A DNA stretch of 15,308 bases from an uncultured Acetatifactor sp. (GCA_910578815.1 CAJTSE010000014.1:1-15308); one strand, 5' to 3'; counted from the stretch's first letter, positions 1 through 6,945 are shown. Notes: generated by a model not told the origin, from the sequence alone. Numbers and translations: made by a program.

Positions 1-192
1 GCAGACGTGAACTCGAATGGCTTCGCCTTCCTCGTTCGCTTCACGCTCATTTCATTCTGCCGGCGTATAAGCAGACGTGAACTCGAATGGCTTCGCCTTC
101 CTCGTTCGCGTTGCTCGTCAGATTCGGAAGTGCATGTTCGATTATGCAAGCATATCGCCCATGCACTTCCGAACCTGACTCTGCTTATACGC
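1..192. repeat. Intergenic hairpin-plus-tail repeat element, truncated by the left window edge
   Basis: No gene is visible here. A 39-bp segment at 1-39 recurs exactly at 71-109. To its right is a long imperfect palindrome: 117-136 pairs with 160-179 over 20 bp with a single mismatch. Its loop contains the small palindrome ATGCAAGCAT (144-153). An outer 13-bp inverted repeat (63-75 with 180-192, GCGTATAAGCAGA) encloses the hairpin and the second copy of the 39-mer. Read on the minus strand the order is hairpin, then two copies of a tail containing CGAACGAGGAAGGCGAAGCC. The hairpin apex word TGCTTGCA and related tail words recur near 14886-14991, which suggests one repeat family. There is no transposase ORF. 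The 157-codon open frame crossing this region reads through the T-box antisense strand and is not credible as a gene. Confidence 0.8.
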
Positions 193-194
193 GG

Positions 195-476
195 AAAAAG
201 TCCCATGCGCATTGCTGCACATGGGACGAAATCATCTCCGCGGTACCACCCAGTTTCCCCGCTTTTTAGCGGGACTCTTATTTTGCGCATAACGCGCGCC
301 GCACGGCCGAAGCTACTCTGCGCCGGAAACTCCGCGCATTCACATCCGGCAGCTCCGGTGAGAAATTCAGGAACAAGTCTGAACCCGGGGAAGTTTGCAG
401 CCAACGGCTTCCCCTCTCTGTCGGAAAACAAGTCCTTACTGTACACCATCAATGCCTTTACTGTTTCTTTTACTAA
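195..476 (-). promoter_or_regulatory. T-box riboswitch leader, probably tRNA-Phe responsive; target gene is off the left edge
   Basis: On the minus strand the T-box core GGTGGTACCGCGG lies at about 237-252. It is followed by an intrinsic terminator whose 8-bp arms GTCCCATG/CATGGGAC (200-207 and 220-227) precede a run of T. Upstream are the expected Stem I landmarks: AGTA of the loop E motif, an AGAGAG segment, and a distal loop with GTTGGCTG between GGGGAAG and CTTCCCC arms. On the 3' side of the specifier loop, GAA is followed by TTTCT and closed by a GGTG/CACC helix. Both TTT and TTC readings are phenylalanine codons, so tRNA-Phe is my inference. In this family uncharged tRNA binds Stem I and the T-box bulge and favours antitermination. 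The usual Phe-type target would be pheS/pheT, but no target gene is visible inside the window. Confidence 0.94.
200..227 (-). terminator. Intrinsic terminator of the T-box leader
   Basis: Arms GTCCCATG (200-207) and CATGGGAC (220-227) form an 8-bp stem, followed on the minus strand by five T residues (195-199). The stem is expected to compete with the antiterminator that includes the T-box core at 237-252. Confidence 0.9.
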
Positions 477-482
477 TTGATA

Positions 483-511
483 AGTTTAACCACATTGTCT
501 GAAAATGTCAA
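483..511 (-). promoter_or_regulatory. Sigma-A-type promoter for the T-box transcript
   Basis: Minus strand: a perfect -35 TTGACA (506-511), a 17-bp spacer, and -10 TAAACT (483-488, 4 of 6 consensus). The expected start is near 476, just before the T-box Stem I. The -35 box overlaps the stop codon of the yihY-like gene (508-510), so the two units are packed without a spacer. Confidence 0.75.
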
Positions 512-1353
512 GCGTTTTCTCGCCGTTTTGTTCCTGCCAGCACTTGATTTACCGGTCTGAAATACCGATTCAGGTAAGCCCCTACCATGATGATATACAT
601 GCAGAAATACATCCACAGCAGAATAATGATAATGATGGCAAGGCTGCCGTAAATACCGTAGGAATTACTGTAATCCACATAAATGGAAAAGCCCCAGGAA
701 AAAACGCTCCATACCACTGCCGAGAAAGTTGCTCCGGGAATCTGCTCCTTGAATTTCAATTTATCATTGGGCACATATGCGTATATGGCAGCAAAGAGCA
801 GCGTCAATACGGCCCAGACCACCAGAAAGCGAAAATTCATAACAAATGCCGCCAGCTTCTGCAGTGGAGGTATCCTGTGCAGGGTAAGATTCACCAGCTG
901 ATTGCCAAACACATTTAGAAACAGGGACAGGATTACCACCACCAGCATGACTACCGTATACAAACATGCAACCCCCCGCACCACGAAATAATTCCTCTTT
1001 TCTTCTACACCGTTGACGGCATTTAAGCCGTGCATCAAGGCCATAACCCCCTTTGCGGCAGACCAGAGCGTGGCCAATACAGCGATGGACAAGCTTCCTG
1101 CTGATTTATCATACACCTCTGCAATCAGACTTTCCACCAGCGGCTCCACTTTATCGGGAATAATGTCCGCTACCGTCTCCGTCAGGTTTTCCTCCGTGAG
1201 AGGCGTATAAGGAATCACCATGCTTAATACCATCAGCATGGGCACTATGGAAAGGAAAAAAAAGAAGGCAATACTTGCCGCATGGGCACTGATATTCTGT
1301 TTTTTCATCTGGGCAGAAAAATCCTGCCCGATCAGGAACAGCTTACGAAGCAC
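508..1353 (-). CDS. YihY/BrkB family integral membrane protein
   Basis: A 281-residue polytopic membrane protein of the YihY/virulence factor BrkB family (the former 'ribonuclease BN' misnomer). Hydrophobic segments lie at about 25-47, 88-108, 126-150, 172-194, 207-226 and 235-261. The late segment, Gly-rich then Ile-rich and ending in an MVGAYLN-type motif (about 233-262), is characteristic of the family. The length is normal. The start is GTG at 1353, chosen because AGGAGAG (1361-1367) sits about 7 bases upstream. That ribosome site overlaps the TAG stop of the upstream SpoIID-like gene, only 12 bases away, so the two are almost certainly cotranscribed and probably translationally coupled. 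The molecular function of the family is not settled; a lipid or solute transport role is often proposed. No terminator is seen after the stop. Confidence 0.92.
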   Translation of the reverse strand: MLRKLFLIGQDFSAQMKKQNISAHAASIAFFFFLSIVPMLMVLSMVIPYTPLTEENLTETVADIIPDKVEPLVESLIAEVYDKSAGSLSIAVLATLWSAAKGVMALMHGLNAVNGVEEKRNYFVVRGVACLYTVVMLVVVILSLFLNVFGNQLVNLTLHRIPPLQKLAAFVMNFRFLVVWAVLTLLFAAIYAYVPNDKLKFKEQIPGATFSAVVWSVFSWGFSIYVDYSNSYGIYGSLAIIIIILLWMYFCMYIIMVGAYLNRYFRPVNQVLAGTKRRENA

Positions 1354-1365
1354 TTATATTCTCTC

Positions 1366-3330
1366 CTACTCATAAATACATTTTGTGGTACAATTATTGT
1401 AAAAATATAATAAAATATCTCCGGCATTCCAACCGCTCTTTGCCATTTCTTTTGCTCCGTTCTGGCTCATTCCCACACCATGACCAAAGCCGCCGCCGGA
1501 CAAGCTATATCCTACCACATATCCTCCCTCTTTGCTAGTCGATATTACAAAAAAAGCGCTGGGCAAAAGATTTGCACTCGCCACCTTTTTCCCGTCCTGC
1601 CGCAAAACCTTCGATTTCCCATCGTTTAAAACACATCGGATATTATGTTCGGAAATCACCTTTATCGTCCCCTGCTCCGCCTGGATCACCAGCTCATCCG
1701 CCACGCCTCCCGGACCGCGCTTTTCCACATAAATCTCCTGAATCTTCCCCAGCTTATCAATTTCTTCACTCACATATTCTCCGTCCTTATACGTCAAAAC
1801 CAACTTACTGTTGGCCGCATATCGTTTCTGCAGTATCTCCAGCATATGCGTGGAATCCAGCTGCTTCACCTCATAACTCCAGCGATACCAGCTCTCATTA
1901 ACCTCAAAATCATCCGGATCCTTTGACAAGATAAATTCCGCAAAGGTTTCCTCATTCTTAAGATTTTCACCAAAAGACTGACCTTCTGTCTGCAGTCCTC
2001 CCAAAGCCTCCTGCGACAAGGCCTCCGCCATGGCAGTCCTGCTTAAATGTCTGGCAGGCAGATAGGTAATCGCTGCCGCTGCTTCCGTTTTCCATACATT
2101 GGCGTCGCTTCCCGCTCCGCAGGAAGTGGAATAATAATAAGTTCCGGCCAAATCTCCGTCTGCCGTATAAAGCAGCTGCCCGTAAGTGTCTTTAACGGCC
2201 GTGGTGGTGCTTTCCTGCTCTAAAATATTATTATATACCTGATAAGAGGTACTGTCGTCTACATGAGCGCCGTATTTAGGGTATCCTGCATGTTCCATAT
2301 GCCCGTAAGCATAAGTTCTGGCACAAATCGCCTGGGCTTTCAGCGCCTCCTTCGGATACCCTGCCGGCATCTCACTGGGCACCACGCTGAACAGATACTC
2401 TTCCAGCAAAACTTCGTTAATCACGGCAATCCCGTCCTCTGTCCGAAGCAGCTCCATCTTACCCCGGTAAGAGGGTGTTCCCTGGCTGCGGCTCACACTT
2501 TTTAATATCACCTTGCCGGTCAGCACATCCGGCACCACTAATACCCTGTCACTTTCAAAGTACGGGCTGTCATAAGAAAAGACAATCTCTTCCCCCGCCT
2601 GATGTGCCTCCGCCTTTCGGTCTGTATAATCTCCATATATAACGGTAAATCCGGTGTCCGCGGTGAGGACCGGGGCGGTATGAAGAAGTCCTGTGTAATC
2701 CTGCGCCTTTAAAAGAACTCGTATGTATTCCATAGCTTCTTCCTTAACCATAAGGATACCGCAGACAGATCCGTTTTCCAGACAAAAATCCGTAAAATCA
2801 TATCCTATGCAGATGTCATTTACCGTACACATCTGAAGGCTGTCAAAAAGCCGATAGCCTTTACAGTCATCTGCAATAGGCAGCTTCCCGTAGCCCTCCA
2901 CCTCGATCCCCGCTTCATCTATCCCCAAGATCCGTCCATTAATCTTTTCCTTTTTCAGAACGATTCCGGTAACACGCCCGTCCGTCAGCGTTACATCCGC
3001 CAACTGTTCCCGCACCGTCTCTTCCGGCCGAAACAACGCTCCGTCCTTCCCGGCGCTTCCCCAGTTCAATTTTTTCCTATCCCCGTCATAAAAGACCAGT
3101 ATCCCTTCCTCGTCTTCTTCCATAATCCATATATTATGTATGGTCTCCACTATGGGAATATGCACCTCCGGAAATGGATTCTCCTTTTCCGGCTGTTTTC
3201 CCTTATTCAGAAGCGCCCCCGTCAGCTTCCCAAGCAGCAATACCACAATCAAAAGAAAACCCAGCAGACAGATAAATGCCTTAATCTGCATCCGCTGGGA
3301 CCTGTTTAATTTAGACCGGTCTTTCTTCAA
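1366..3330 (-). CDS. SpoIID/LytB-domain protein with long N-terminal extension, membrane-anchored
   Basis: 654 residues. A basic N-terminus is followed by one membrane segment (about 17-41), so the rest is expected outside the membrane. Residues 60-300 form an extension I do not recognise. The SpoIID/LytB core begins near 302: an LLEEYL...VVPSEMPAGYP segment with Glu320 in the PSEM motif as the probable lytic transglycosylase catalytic residue, then AQAICARTYAYG (332-343). A terminal GGGFGHGVGMSQNGA motif lies at 612-626. SpoIID proteins cut glycan strands; B. subtilis SpoIID acts during engulfment and is about 340 residues, so this protein is nearly twice as long and should not simply be named SpoIID. 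The start is TTG at 3330, behind a GGGGG-type ribosome site. The next in-frame Met (residue 14) has no ribosome site and would shorten the basic N-terminus. It is first in an operon with the YihY-like gene. Confidence 0.9.
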   Translation of the reverse strand: MKKDRSKLNRSQRMQIKAFICLLGFLLIVVLLLGKLTGALLNKGKQPEKENPFPEVHIPIVETIHNIWIMEEDEEGILVFYDGDRKKLNWGSAGKDGALFRPEETVREQLADVTLTDGRVTGIVLKKEKINGRILGIDEAGIEVEGYGKLPIADDCKGYRLFDSLQMCTVNDICIGYDFTDFCLENGSVCGILMVKEEAMEYIRVLLKAQDYTGLLHTAPVLTADTGFTVIYGDYTDRKAEAHQAGEEIVFSYDSPYFESDRVLVVPDVLTGKVILKSVSRSQGTPSYRGKMELLRTEDGIAVINEVLLEEYLFSVVPSEMPAGYPKEALKAQAICARTYAYGHMEHAGYPKYGAHVDDSTSYQVYNNILEQESTTTAVKDTYGQLLYTADGDLAGTYYYSTSCGAGSDANVWKTEAAAAITYLPARHLSRTAMAEALSQEALGGLQTEGQSFGENLKNEETFAEFILSKDPDDFEVNESWYRWSYEVKQLDSTHMLEILQKRYAANSKLVLTYKDGEYVSEEIDKLGKIQEIYVEKRGPGGVADELVIQAEQGTIKVISEHNIRCVLNDGKSKVLRQDGKKVASANLLPSAFFVISTSKEGGYVVGYSLSGGGFGHGVGMSQNGAKEMAKSGWNAGDILLYFYNNCTTKCIYE

Positions 3331-3362
3331 TTTTCATACCCCCACACCTGCAGTCTGTCCAT

Positions 3363-3390
3363 CGGGCAGGGAGCATTATCTCCCTGCCCG
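3363..3390. repeat. Perfect intergenic palindrome with GGAGCATTA loop
   Basis: Arms CGGGCAGGGAG (3363-3373) and CTCCCTGCCCG (3380-3390) enclose a 6-base loop. A second short hairpin TGCCGC-TTTT-GCGGCA follows at 3405-3420. Neither is followed by a clear T run on either strand. The loop word resembles the palindrome at 8033-8055. The element sits in the upstream region of the SpoIID-like gene, between that gene and the 6S terminator. Confidence 0.7.
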
Positions 3391-3454
3391 CCGCGCAGCT
3401 CGTGTGCCGCTTTTGCGGCATATTCCTCTGTTCGGACCTGCGCATATTAAGTAG

Positions 3455-3483
3455 AAAAGAGCAGCCATCAGGGCTGCTCTTTT
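3455..3483 (-). terminator. Symmetric intrinsic terminator after the 6S RNA gene
   Basis: A 12-bp stem (AAAAGAGCAGCC at 3455-3466, GGCTGCTCTTTT at 3472-3483) with a 5-base loop, flanked by T runs on both strands, so it could work in either direction. It ends the minus-strand 6S transcript and insulates the downstream SpoIID-like operon. Confidence 0.9.
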
Positions 3484-3509
3484 CTTTCGTATGGCAAACC
3501 TTGTTTGCA

Positions 3510-3699
3510 TTTCCCCGAAGATGCCGCCTCTTGTCTTTTGACTCCTAGCAATGCTAGGTGGGTGACCGCAACCGGATTTTTGCCTTCCCTTCCGATCCTC
3601 CATAGGAGTGAGGGCCTGACAGCCGCCCGGCGATATAGGAATCCCGTTTAAAGTAATGTAGGTTCAAAAATAAACAAGAGTTATCGGGCATCTCAGGTT
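3510..3699 (-). ncRNA. ssrS: 6S RNA
   Basis: On the minus strand the 5' end CCTGAGATGCC pairs with the 3' end GGCATCTTCGGGG, and ACTCTTGT pairs with ACAAGAGG, closing a long rod about 190 nt in length. The UGAGAUG near the 5' end and GGCGGCAUCU near the 3' end match words I recall from the closing stem of E. coli 6S RNA. The interior is strongly self-complementary, for example a CCTAGCATTGCTAGG hairpin (about 3544-3558). The gene has its own consensus promoter and a terminator about 30 nt beyond the closing stem, and no credible ORF. 6S RNA mimics an open promoter, binds sigma-A RNA polymerase and is released when it templates a short product RNA. The mature 3' end is estimated; the transcript could extend to the terminator at 3455. 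Confidence 0.92.
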
Positions 3700-3705
3700 A
3701 CTATT

Positions 3706-3734
3706 ATTATAGCCGATTCCCCATGTGTTTACAA
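3706..3734 (-). promoter_or_regulatory. Promoter of the 6S RNA gene
   Basis: Minus strand: -35 TTGTAA (3729-3734), a 17-bp spacer and a perfect -10 TATAAT (3706-3711). The expected start is near 3699, at the 5' edge of the 6S closing stem. Confidence 0.85.
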
Positions 3735-3743
3735 TAGAAATAT

Positions 3744-3772
3744 TTTACAAACTTTCAGATTCGTGCTATAAT
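3744..3772 (+). promoter_or_regulatory. Extended -10 promoter for the small ORF and lipoprotein gene
   Basis: Plus strand: -35 TTTACA (3744-3749), a 17-bp spacer and -10 TATAAT (3767-3772) preceded by TGC, making an extended -10. The start is expected near 3779, giving a leader of roughly 165 nt before the lipoprotein start. Only 9 bp separate its -35 box from that of the divergent 6S promoter. Confidence 0.85.
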
Positions 3773-3816
3773 CGCCTTGCTTAGTTAATCTGTTTCCGTA
3801 GTCAACGGAGGCCGGT

Positions 3817-3939
3817 ATGAAAAATAATTTTTCAAAGACGAACTTGTTCGTCTTGCAAATATTGTGCCTGCAGCCTATACGACAAAAAGCTTATGTCTTT
3901 CGTCGTCAAGAATCCGCAGGTTACGGAAAGGTATGGTAA
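3817..3939 (+). CDS. Candidate small ORF (40 residues) in the lipoprotein leader
   Basis: An ATG at 3817 lies five bases after a GGAGG ribosome site, a better site than that of the lipoprotein gene behind it. The frame encodes 40 residues and stops with TAA at 3937-3939, only six bases before the lipoprotein ATG at 3946. The peptide is basic, starts MKNNFSKTN, has a hydrophobic patch at about 10-18 (LFVLQILCL) and ends GYGKVW. I recognise no family, and the patch is too short for a confident membrane segment. A perfect 8-bp hairpin (AAGACGAA/TTCGTCTT, loop CTTG, 3835-3854) lies within its coding sequence. It may be a translated leader that couples expression to the lipoprotein, or a chance frame in a structured 5' leader. 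No conservation evidence is available here. Confidence 0.45.
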   Translation: MKNNFSKTNLFVLQILCLQPIRQKAYVFRRQESAGYGKVW

Positions 3940-3945
3940 TTCATA

Positions 3946-5070
3946 ATGAAAAAAACAGCAGCATTTCGAAAAATCGTTTCCATACTTACCCTGTCCCTGA
4001 TGCTTATGATGAGTACCACAGCCTGCGGTGAAAAGCCTGCTTCCGGAAACGTTTCCTCGCAGGATAACCCGACAGGCAGCTCCGGTACGGCGGACGATTC
4101 CTCCCAAAGTACGCCGGACGGCTCCGATCCGGCGGGAGAGCCTTCACAGAATATACCAGACGGCTCCGATCCGGGTGTCAATATCGCACCTGGTGCCCCT
4201 AATGTTCCCGGTGTAGGCGATAATTCCTCCCTCTATACACCAAATATTCCCAGCGCGGGTAATGATTTTTCTCCGTCATACTCGCTGGAAGATGTATTTA
4301 ACGGAAATCTTGACGGCTTTGGATTCGATGCTTTCTCTTCCGTGACGGAATTTTATAACAGCAATGTTCGGGTTATATTGGAAGAGCTGCTGAACCAGGT
4401 ATTTGGCGAACTGAATAAGCTGGTCGAAGCCGACATATTTTCTTCTTTCTCGATCAGTGTAGAAGAGCCAAACATTCTTATATACAATTTCCAATATGGA
4501 GAAATTCTGGATACCGCCGCTATTACTGCCAACCTGGAATCAAACCTGGAAATGGTTATTTCGTCAGCGAAAAATGATATTATAACTTATCCGTCCTATG
4601 GAATCCCTGTAAAGGTCATACGTCTGAATTACCTGAATGCGGATGGTGAACTTGTTTATACGTTAGATGTTACGGAAAACTTTGATCCCTCCGTCCTCCC
4701 TGACAGTCCAGGCTCCGGCAGTCTGAACGACAGCGGAAATCTGCAGGAATGGCTGGATTCCGACGAAGCGGCGGAAACACTGGAAACAATCAACAACCTG
4801 ATTGCTTCCACCGGCTTTACTCTTTCCTTTGCCATGGAAGGAAACACCCTGATCTATCAGTATTACCTGCCGGCCGGCCTTTCCTTCGACGACTTTACCG
4901 AAGAAGAAAAGGAGGCAACCTTTGACGCCATGGTAGATGCCAATGCAGACTCTATTCAAACATTGTTCACCATGTTTGAAGCGGAACGCGGCCTGACCTT
5001 AGACGCTGTGCGCATTGTTGTCTGCTCGGCGGACGGTACCGAGCTTTACCGCAGAGATGTTACGCCTTGA
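3946..5070 (+). CDS. Secreted lipoprotein with two related C-terminal domains
   Basis: 374 residues. The N-terminus MKKTAAFRK is followed by a hydrophobic stretch and a lipobox STTAC with Cys27, so it should be a diacylglycerol-anchored surface lipoprotein. Residues 28-130 are a Ser/Pro/Gly/Asp-rich low-complexity linker with two near-identical PDGSDP repeats. Two domains follow, about 139-243 and 266-373. They look homologous: NILIYNFQYG at 176-185 matches NTLIYQYYLP at 300-309, and each ends in a strand with NADGELVYTLDVT (231-243) or SADGTELYRRDVT (361-373). The pattern suggests a DUF4854-like domain, but this name is tentative and no function is claimed. The ribosome site is poor (AAAGG about 14 bases upstream), consistent with coupling to the preceding small ORF. 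It is the only substantial plus-strand gene in the window. Confidence 0.88.
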   Translation: MKKTAAFRKIVSILTLSLMLMMSTTACGEKPASGNVSSQDNPTGSSGTADDSSQSTPDGSDPAGEPSQNIPDGSDPGVNIAPGAPNVPGVGDNSSLYTPNIPSAGNDFSPSYSLEDVFNGNLDGFGFDAFSSVTEFYNSNVRVILEELLNQVFGELNKLVEADIFSSFSISVEEPNILIYNFQYGEILDTAAITANLESNLEMVISSAKNDIITYPSYGIPVKVIRLNYLNADGELVYTLDVTENFDPSVLPDSPGSGSLNDSGNLQEWLDSDEAAETLETINNLIASTGFTLSFAMEGNTLIYQYYLPAGLSFDDFTEEEKEATFDAMVDANADSIQTLFTMFEAERGLTLDAVRIVVCSADGTELYRRDVTP

Positions 5071-5101
5071 AATACTACACAGACTTTCCTGTTAAGTGAA
5101 A

Positions 5102-5137
5102 AATCCGGAGAGCGTTTATCATTCGCTTCTCCGGATT
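5102..5137. terminator. Convergent terminator between the lipoprotein and aminopeptidase genes
   Basis: Arms AATCCGGAGA (5102-5111) and TCTCCGGATT (5128-5137) form a 10-bp stem, extended by GCG/CGC with one bulge. On the minus strand the stem runs into TTTTT, so it best terminates the aminopeptidase transcript. The plus-strand T tract (CTTAAT) is weaker. Confidence 0.85.
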
Positions 5138-5154
5138 CTTAATACCCGCCGCAA

Positions 5155-6945
5155 TTAACATTCCGCCGCCTTTTTCAGCCACTCCGCTTCCTCCGGTGTC
5201 AGGTAAGGCGAAATTCTCCGGCATACCTCCTGCTGATACGCTTCCAGGTAATCCTTCTGCACCTCGTTCAAGTGCTTCATTTCAATGGCTTCCATGTCAA
5301 TGGGCACCCAGGTCAGCGTCTTGAAGTGCATGAACTGCCCGTATTCATTTTTGGTATCGTTCTCGGCTACCATTACATTCTCAATGCGAATCCCGTGGCT
5401 GCCTTCTATATAAATACCAGGCTCATTGGTAACATCCATACCTGCCTCAATCAGGCTTTCCGTCTGCCCTTCCACATACCTCCATCTTAAGCTCTGGGGA
5501 CCTTCATGCACGTTCAGAATATAGCCAACGCCATGTCCCGTCCCGCATTTATAGTCCAGCGCCATATTCCAAATCGGCTGCCGTGCCAAAATGTCAAGAT
5601 TACGTCCGGTACAGCCGTAAAGGAAACGGGCGTTAGTCATTTGCAGCATTGCCGCCGCAACCATGGTATAATGCAGCTTCTGCTCTTCTGATACCGGCCC
5701 TAATGCAATCGTCCTGGTCACATCTGTAGTACCCCCCAGGTACTGTCCGCCGGAATCAATCAGGTACAACCCCTCCGGTTTTAGCACCGCATGACTCTCA
5801 GGCGTAGGCTCATAGTGCATCATGGCCGCATTGGCCCCATATGCAGAAATAGAGGGGAAGGAGAGGTCAATACACTCCGGAATCTCCCTGCGAAGAGCTT
5901 CCAGTTTGTCTGCCGCCGAAATTTCCGTAATCTCCTGCTTACCAATATTGGTTTTGAGCCAGTAAATAAATTTTGTCAGCGCCACGCTGTCTTTTAAGTA
6001 AATCTGCTCCATATTGGCAAGCTCTGTGGGATTTTTCACCGCCTTTAAAAGCTCTGTAGGATTATTTTTTTCCACAACTGACTGCTTCCCAGACATCGTC
6101 TTATATAAGGCATAGCTGCAATGACGCTTATCCATCAACACCTTATTCCCGGAAGGCAGGCTCTTTAAATAATCCACTGCCGTATGGTATTCCTTTACCT
6201 CCACCTGCTTTTCTAGAAAGTAATCTTTTACGTCCTTACCCAAAGCCTGACCCTGGATAAACAGCACCGTTGCATCCTTTGTCAGCCAGGCATAGGACAT
6301 AGCCACCGGATTGCACTCCACGTCACAGCCCCTGATATTAAAGAGCCACATAATATCGTCCAACTTGGTAAGAAGCAGACTATCCGCCCCTTCCTCCCCT
6401 GCCTTCTTCATCACTTCTTCCCGCTTTTTCTCAAAGCTCATGCCTGCCAGCTTTTCGTCTAAAACCGCCACCTTTCCTGCCGGAAACTTCGGACGATCCG
6501 CCCAGATTGCTTCCGCCAGATCCTGCTCATAGGCAAAGCACATTCCTTCCAGCTTTTTTTCATAATTTATTCCCTGAGACATGGGCACTACCCTGCCGTC
6601 AAAACCAAGGGTCTGCCCCTGCTTCATGTTCTGCTGCAGAAACTCCAGTATGGTGGGCACCCCCTCATCCTGCATACGAAACAGCTCCACCGTGGTGCCC
6701 GTCAGCTCCTTTTCCGCCTGAATGAAATATCTGCCGTCTGTCCAAAGTCCTGCGCCTTCCTGCCACACCAGCAGCGTACCGTTAGAGCCGGAGAAATTGC
6801 AGAAATACTCTCTTACCTTAAAATAATCATTTACGTATTCGGAATTGTGGAAATCCGCGGTAGGCATCATGTAAAAGTCGATACCTTCCCTTTTCATCGC
6901 TGCCCGCAGTGCGGCCAGCCTCTCCTGAATCACCTTATTATCCAT
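5155..6945 (-). CDS. Xaa-Pro aminopeptidase, three-domain M24 family
   Basis: A 596-residue aminopeptidase P of the long three-domain class (creatinase-like N-terminal domain, second N-terminal-like domain, C-terminal pita-bread M24 domain). These enzymes release an N-terminal residue next to proline using two divalent metal ions, usually in the cytoplasm. All five metal ligands are present: Asp397 (LIDSGG), Asp408 (TTDVTRT), His471 (GTGHGVG), Glu508 (NEPG) and Glu522 (GIRIENV). The start is set at ATG 6945 (MDNKVIQ), where family homology plausibly begins, with AGGGG about 11 bases upstream. The open frame continues to a GTG at 7044, but that extension runs into the terminal repeat of the 7029-7276 element and has no ribosome site. 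No clear promoter was found. A terminator follows at 5102-5137. No signal peptide is visible. Confidence 0.94.
   Translation of the reverse strand: MDNKVIQERLAALRAAMKREGIDFYMMPTADFHNSEYVNDYFKVREYFCNFSGSNGTLLVWQEGAGLWTDGRYFIQAEKELTGTTVELFRMQDEGVPTILEFLQQNMKQGQTLGFDGRVVPMSQGINYEKKLEGMCFAYEQDLAEAIWADRPKFPAGKVAVLDEKLAGMSFEKKREEVMKKAGEEGADSLLLTKLDDIMWLFNIRGCDVECNPVAMSYAWLTKDATVLFIQGQALGKDVKDYFLEKQVEVKEYHTAVDYLKSLPSGNKVLMDKRHCSYALYKTMSGKQSVVEKNNPTELLKAVKNPTELANMEQIYLKDSVALTKFIYWLKTNIGKQEITEISAADKLEALRREIPECIDLSFPSISAYGANAAMMHYEPTPESHAVLKPEGLYLIDSGGQYLGGTTDVTRTIALGPVSEEQKLHYTMVAAAMLQMTNARFLYGCTGRNLDILARQPIWNMALDYKCGTGHGVGYILNVHEGPQSLRWRYVEGQTESLIEAGMDVTNEPGIYIEGSHGIRIENVMVAENDTKNEYGQFMHFKTLTWVPIDMEAIEMKHLNEVQKDYLEAYQQEVCRRISPYLTPEEAEWLKKAAEC

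Noticed and set aside
7..480. Plus-strand open frame of 157 codons
   Set aside because: It runs antisense through the T-box leader and the repeat element, has no ribosome site, and has no recognisable protein features.
3376..3603. Minus-strand 75-codon frame across the 6S RNA
   Set aside because: It lies within the 6S RNA 3' half and its terminator; the structured RNA explains the sequence better.
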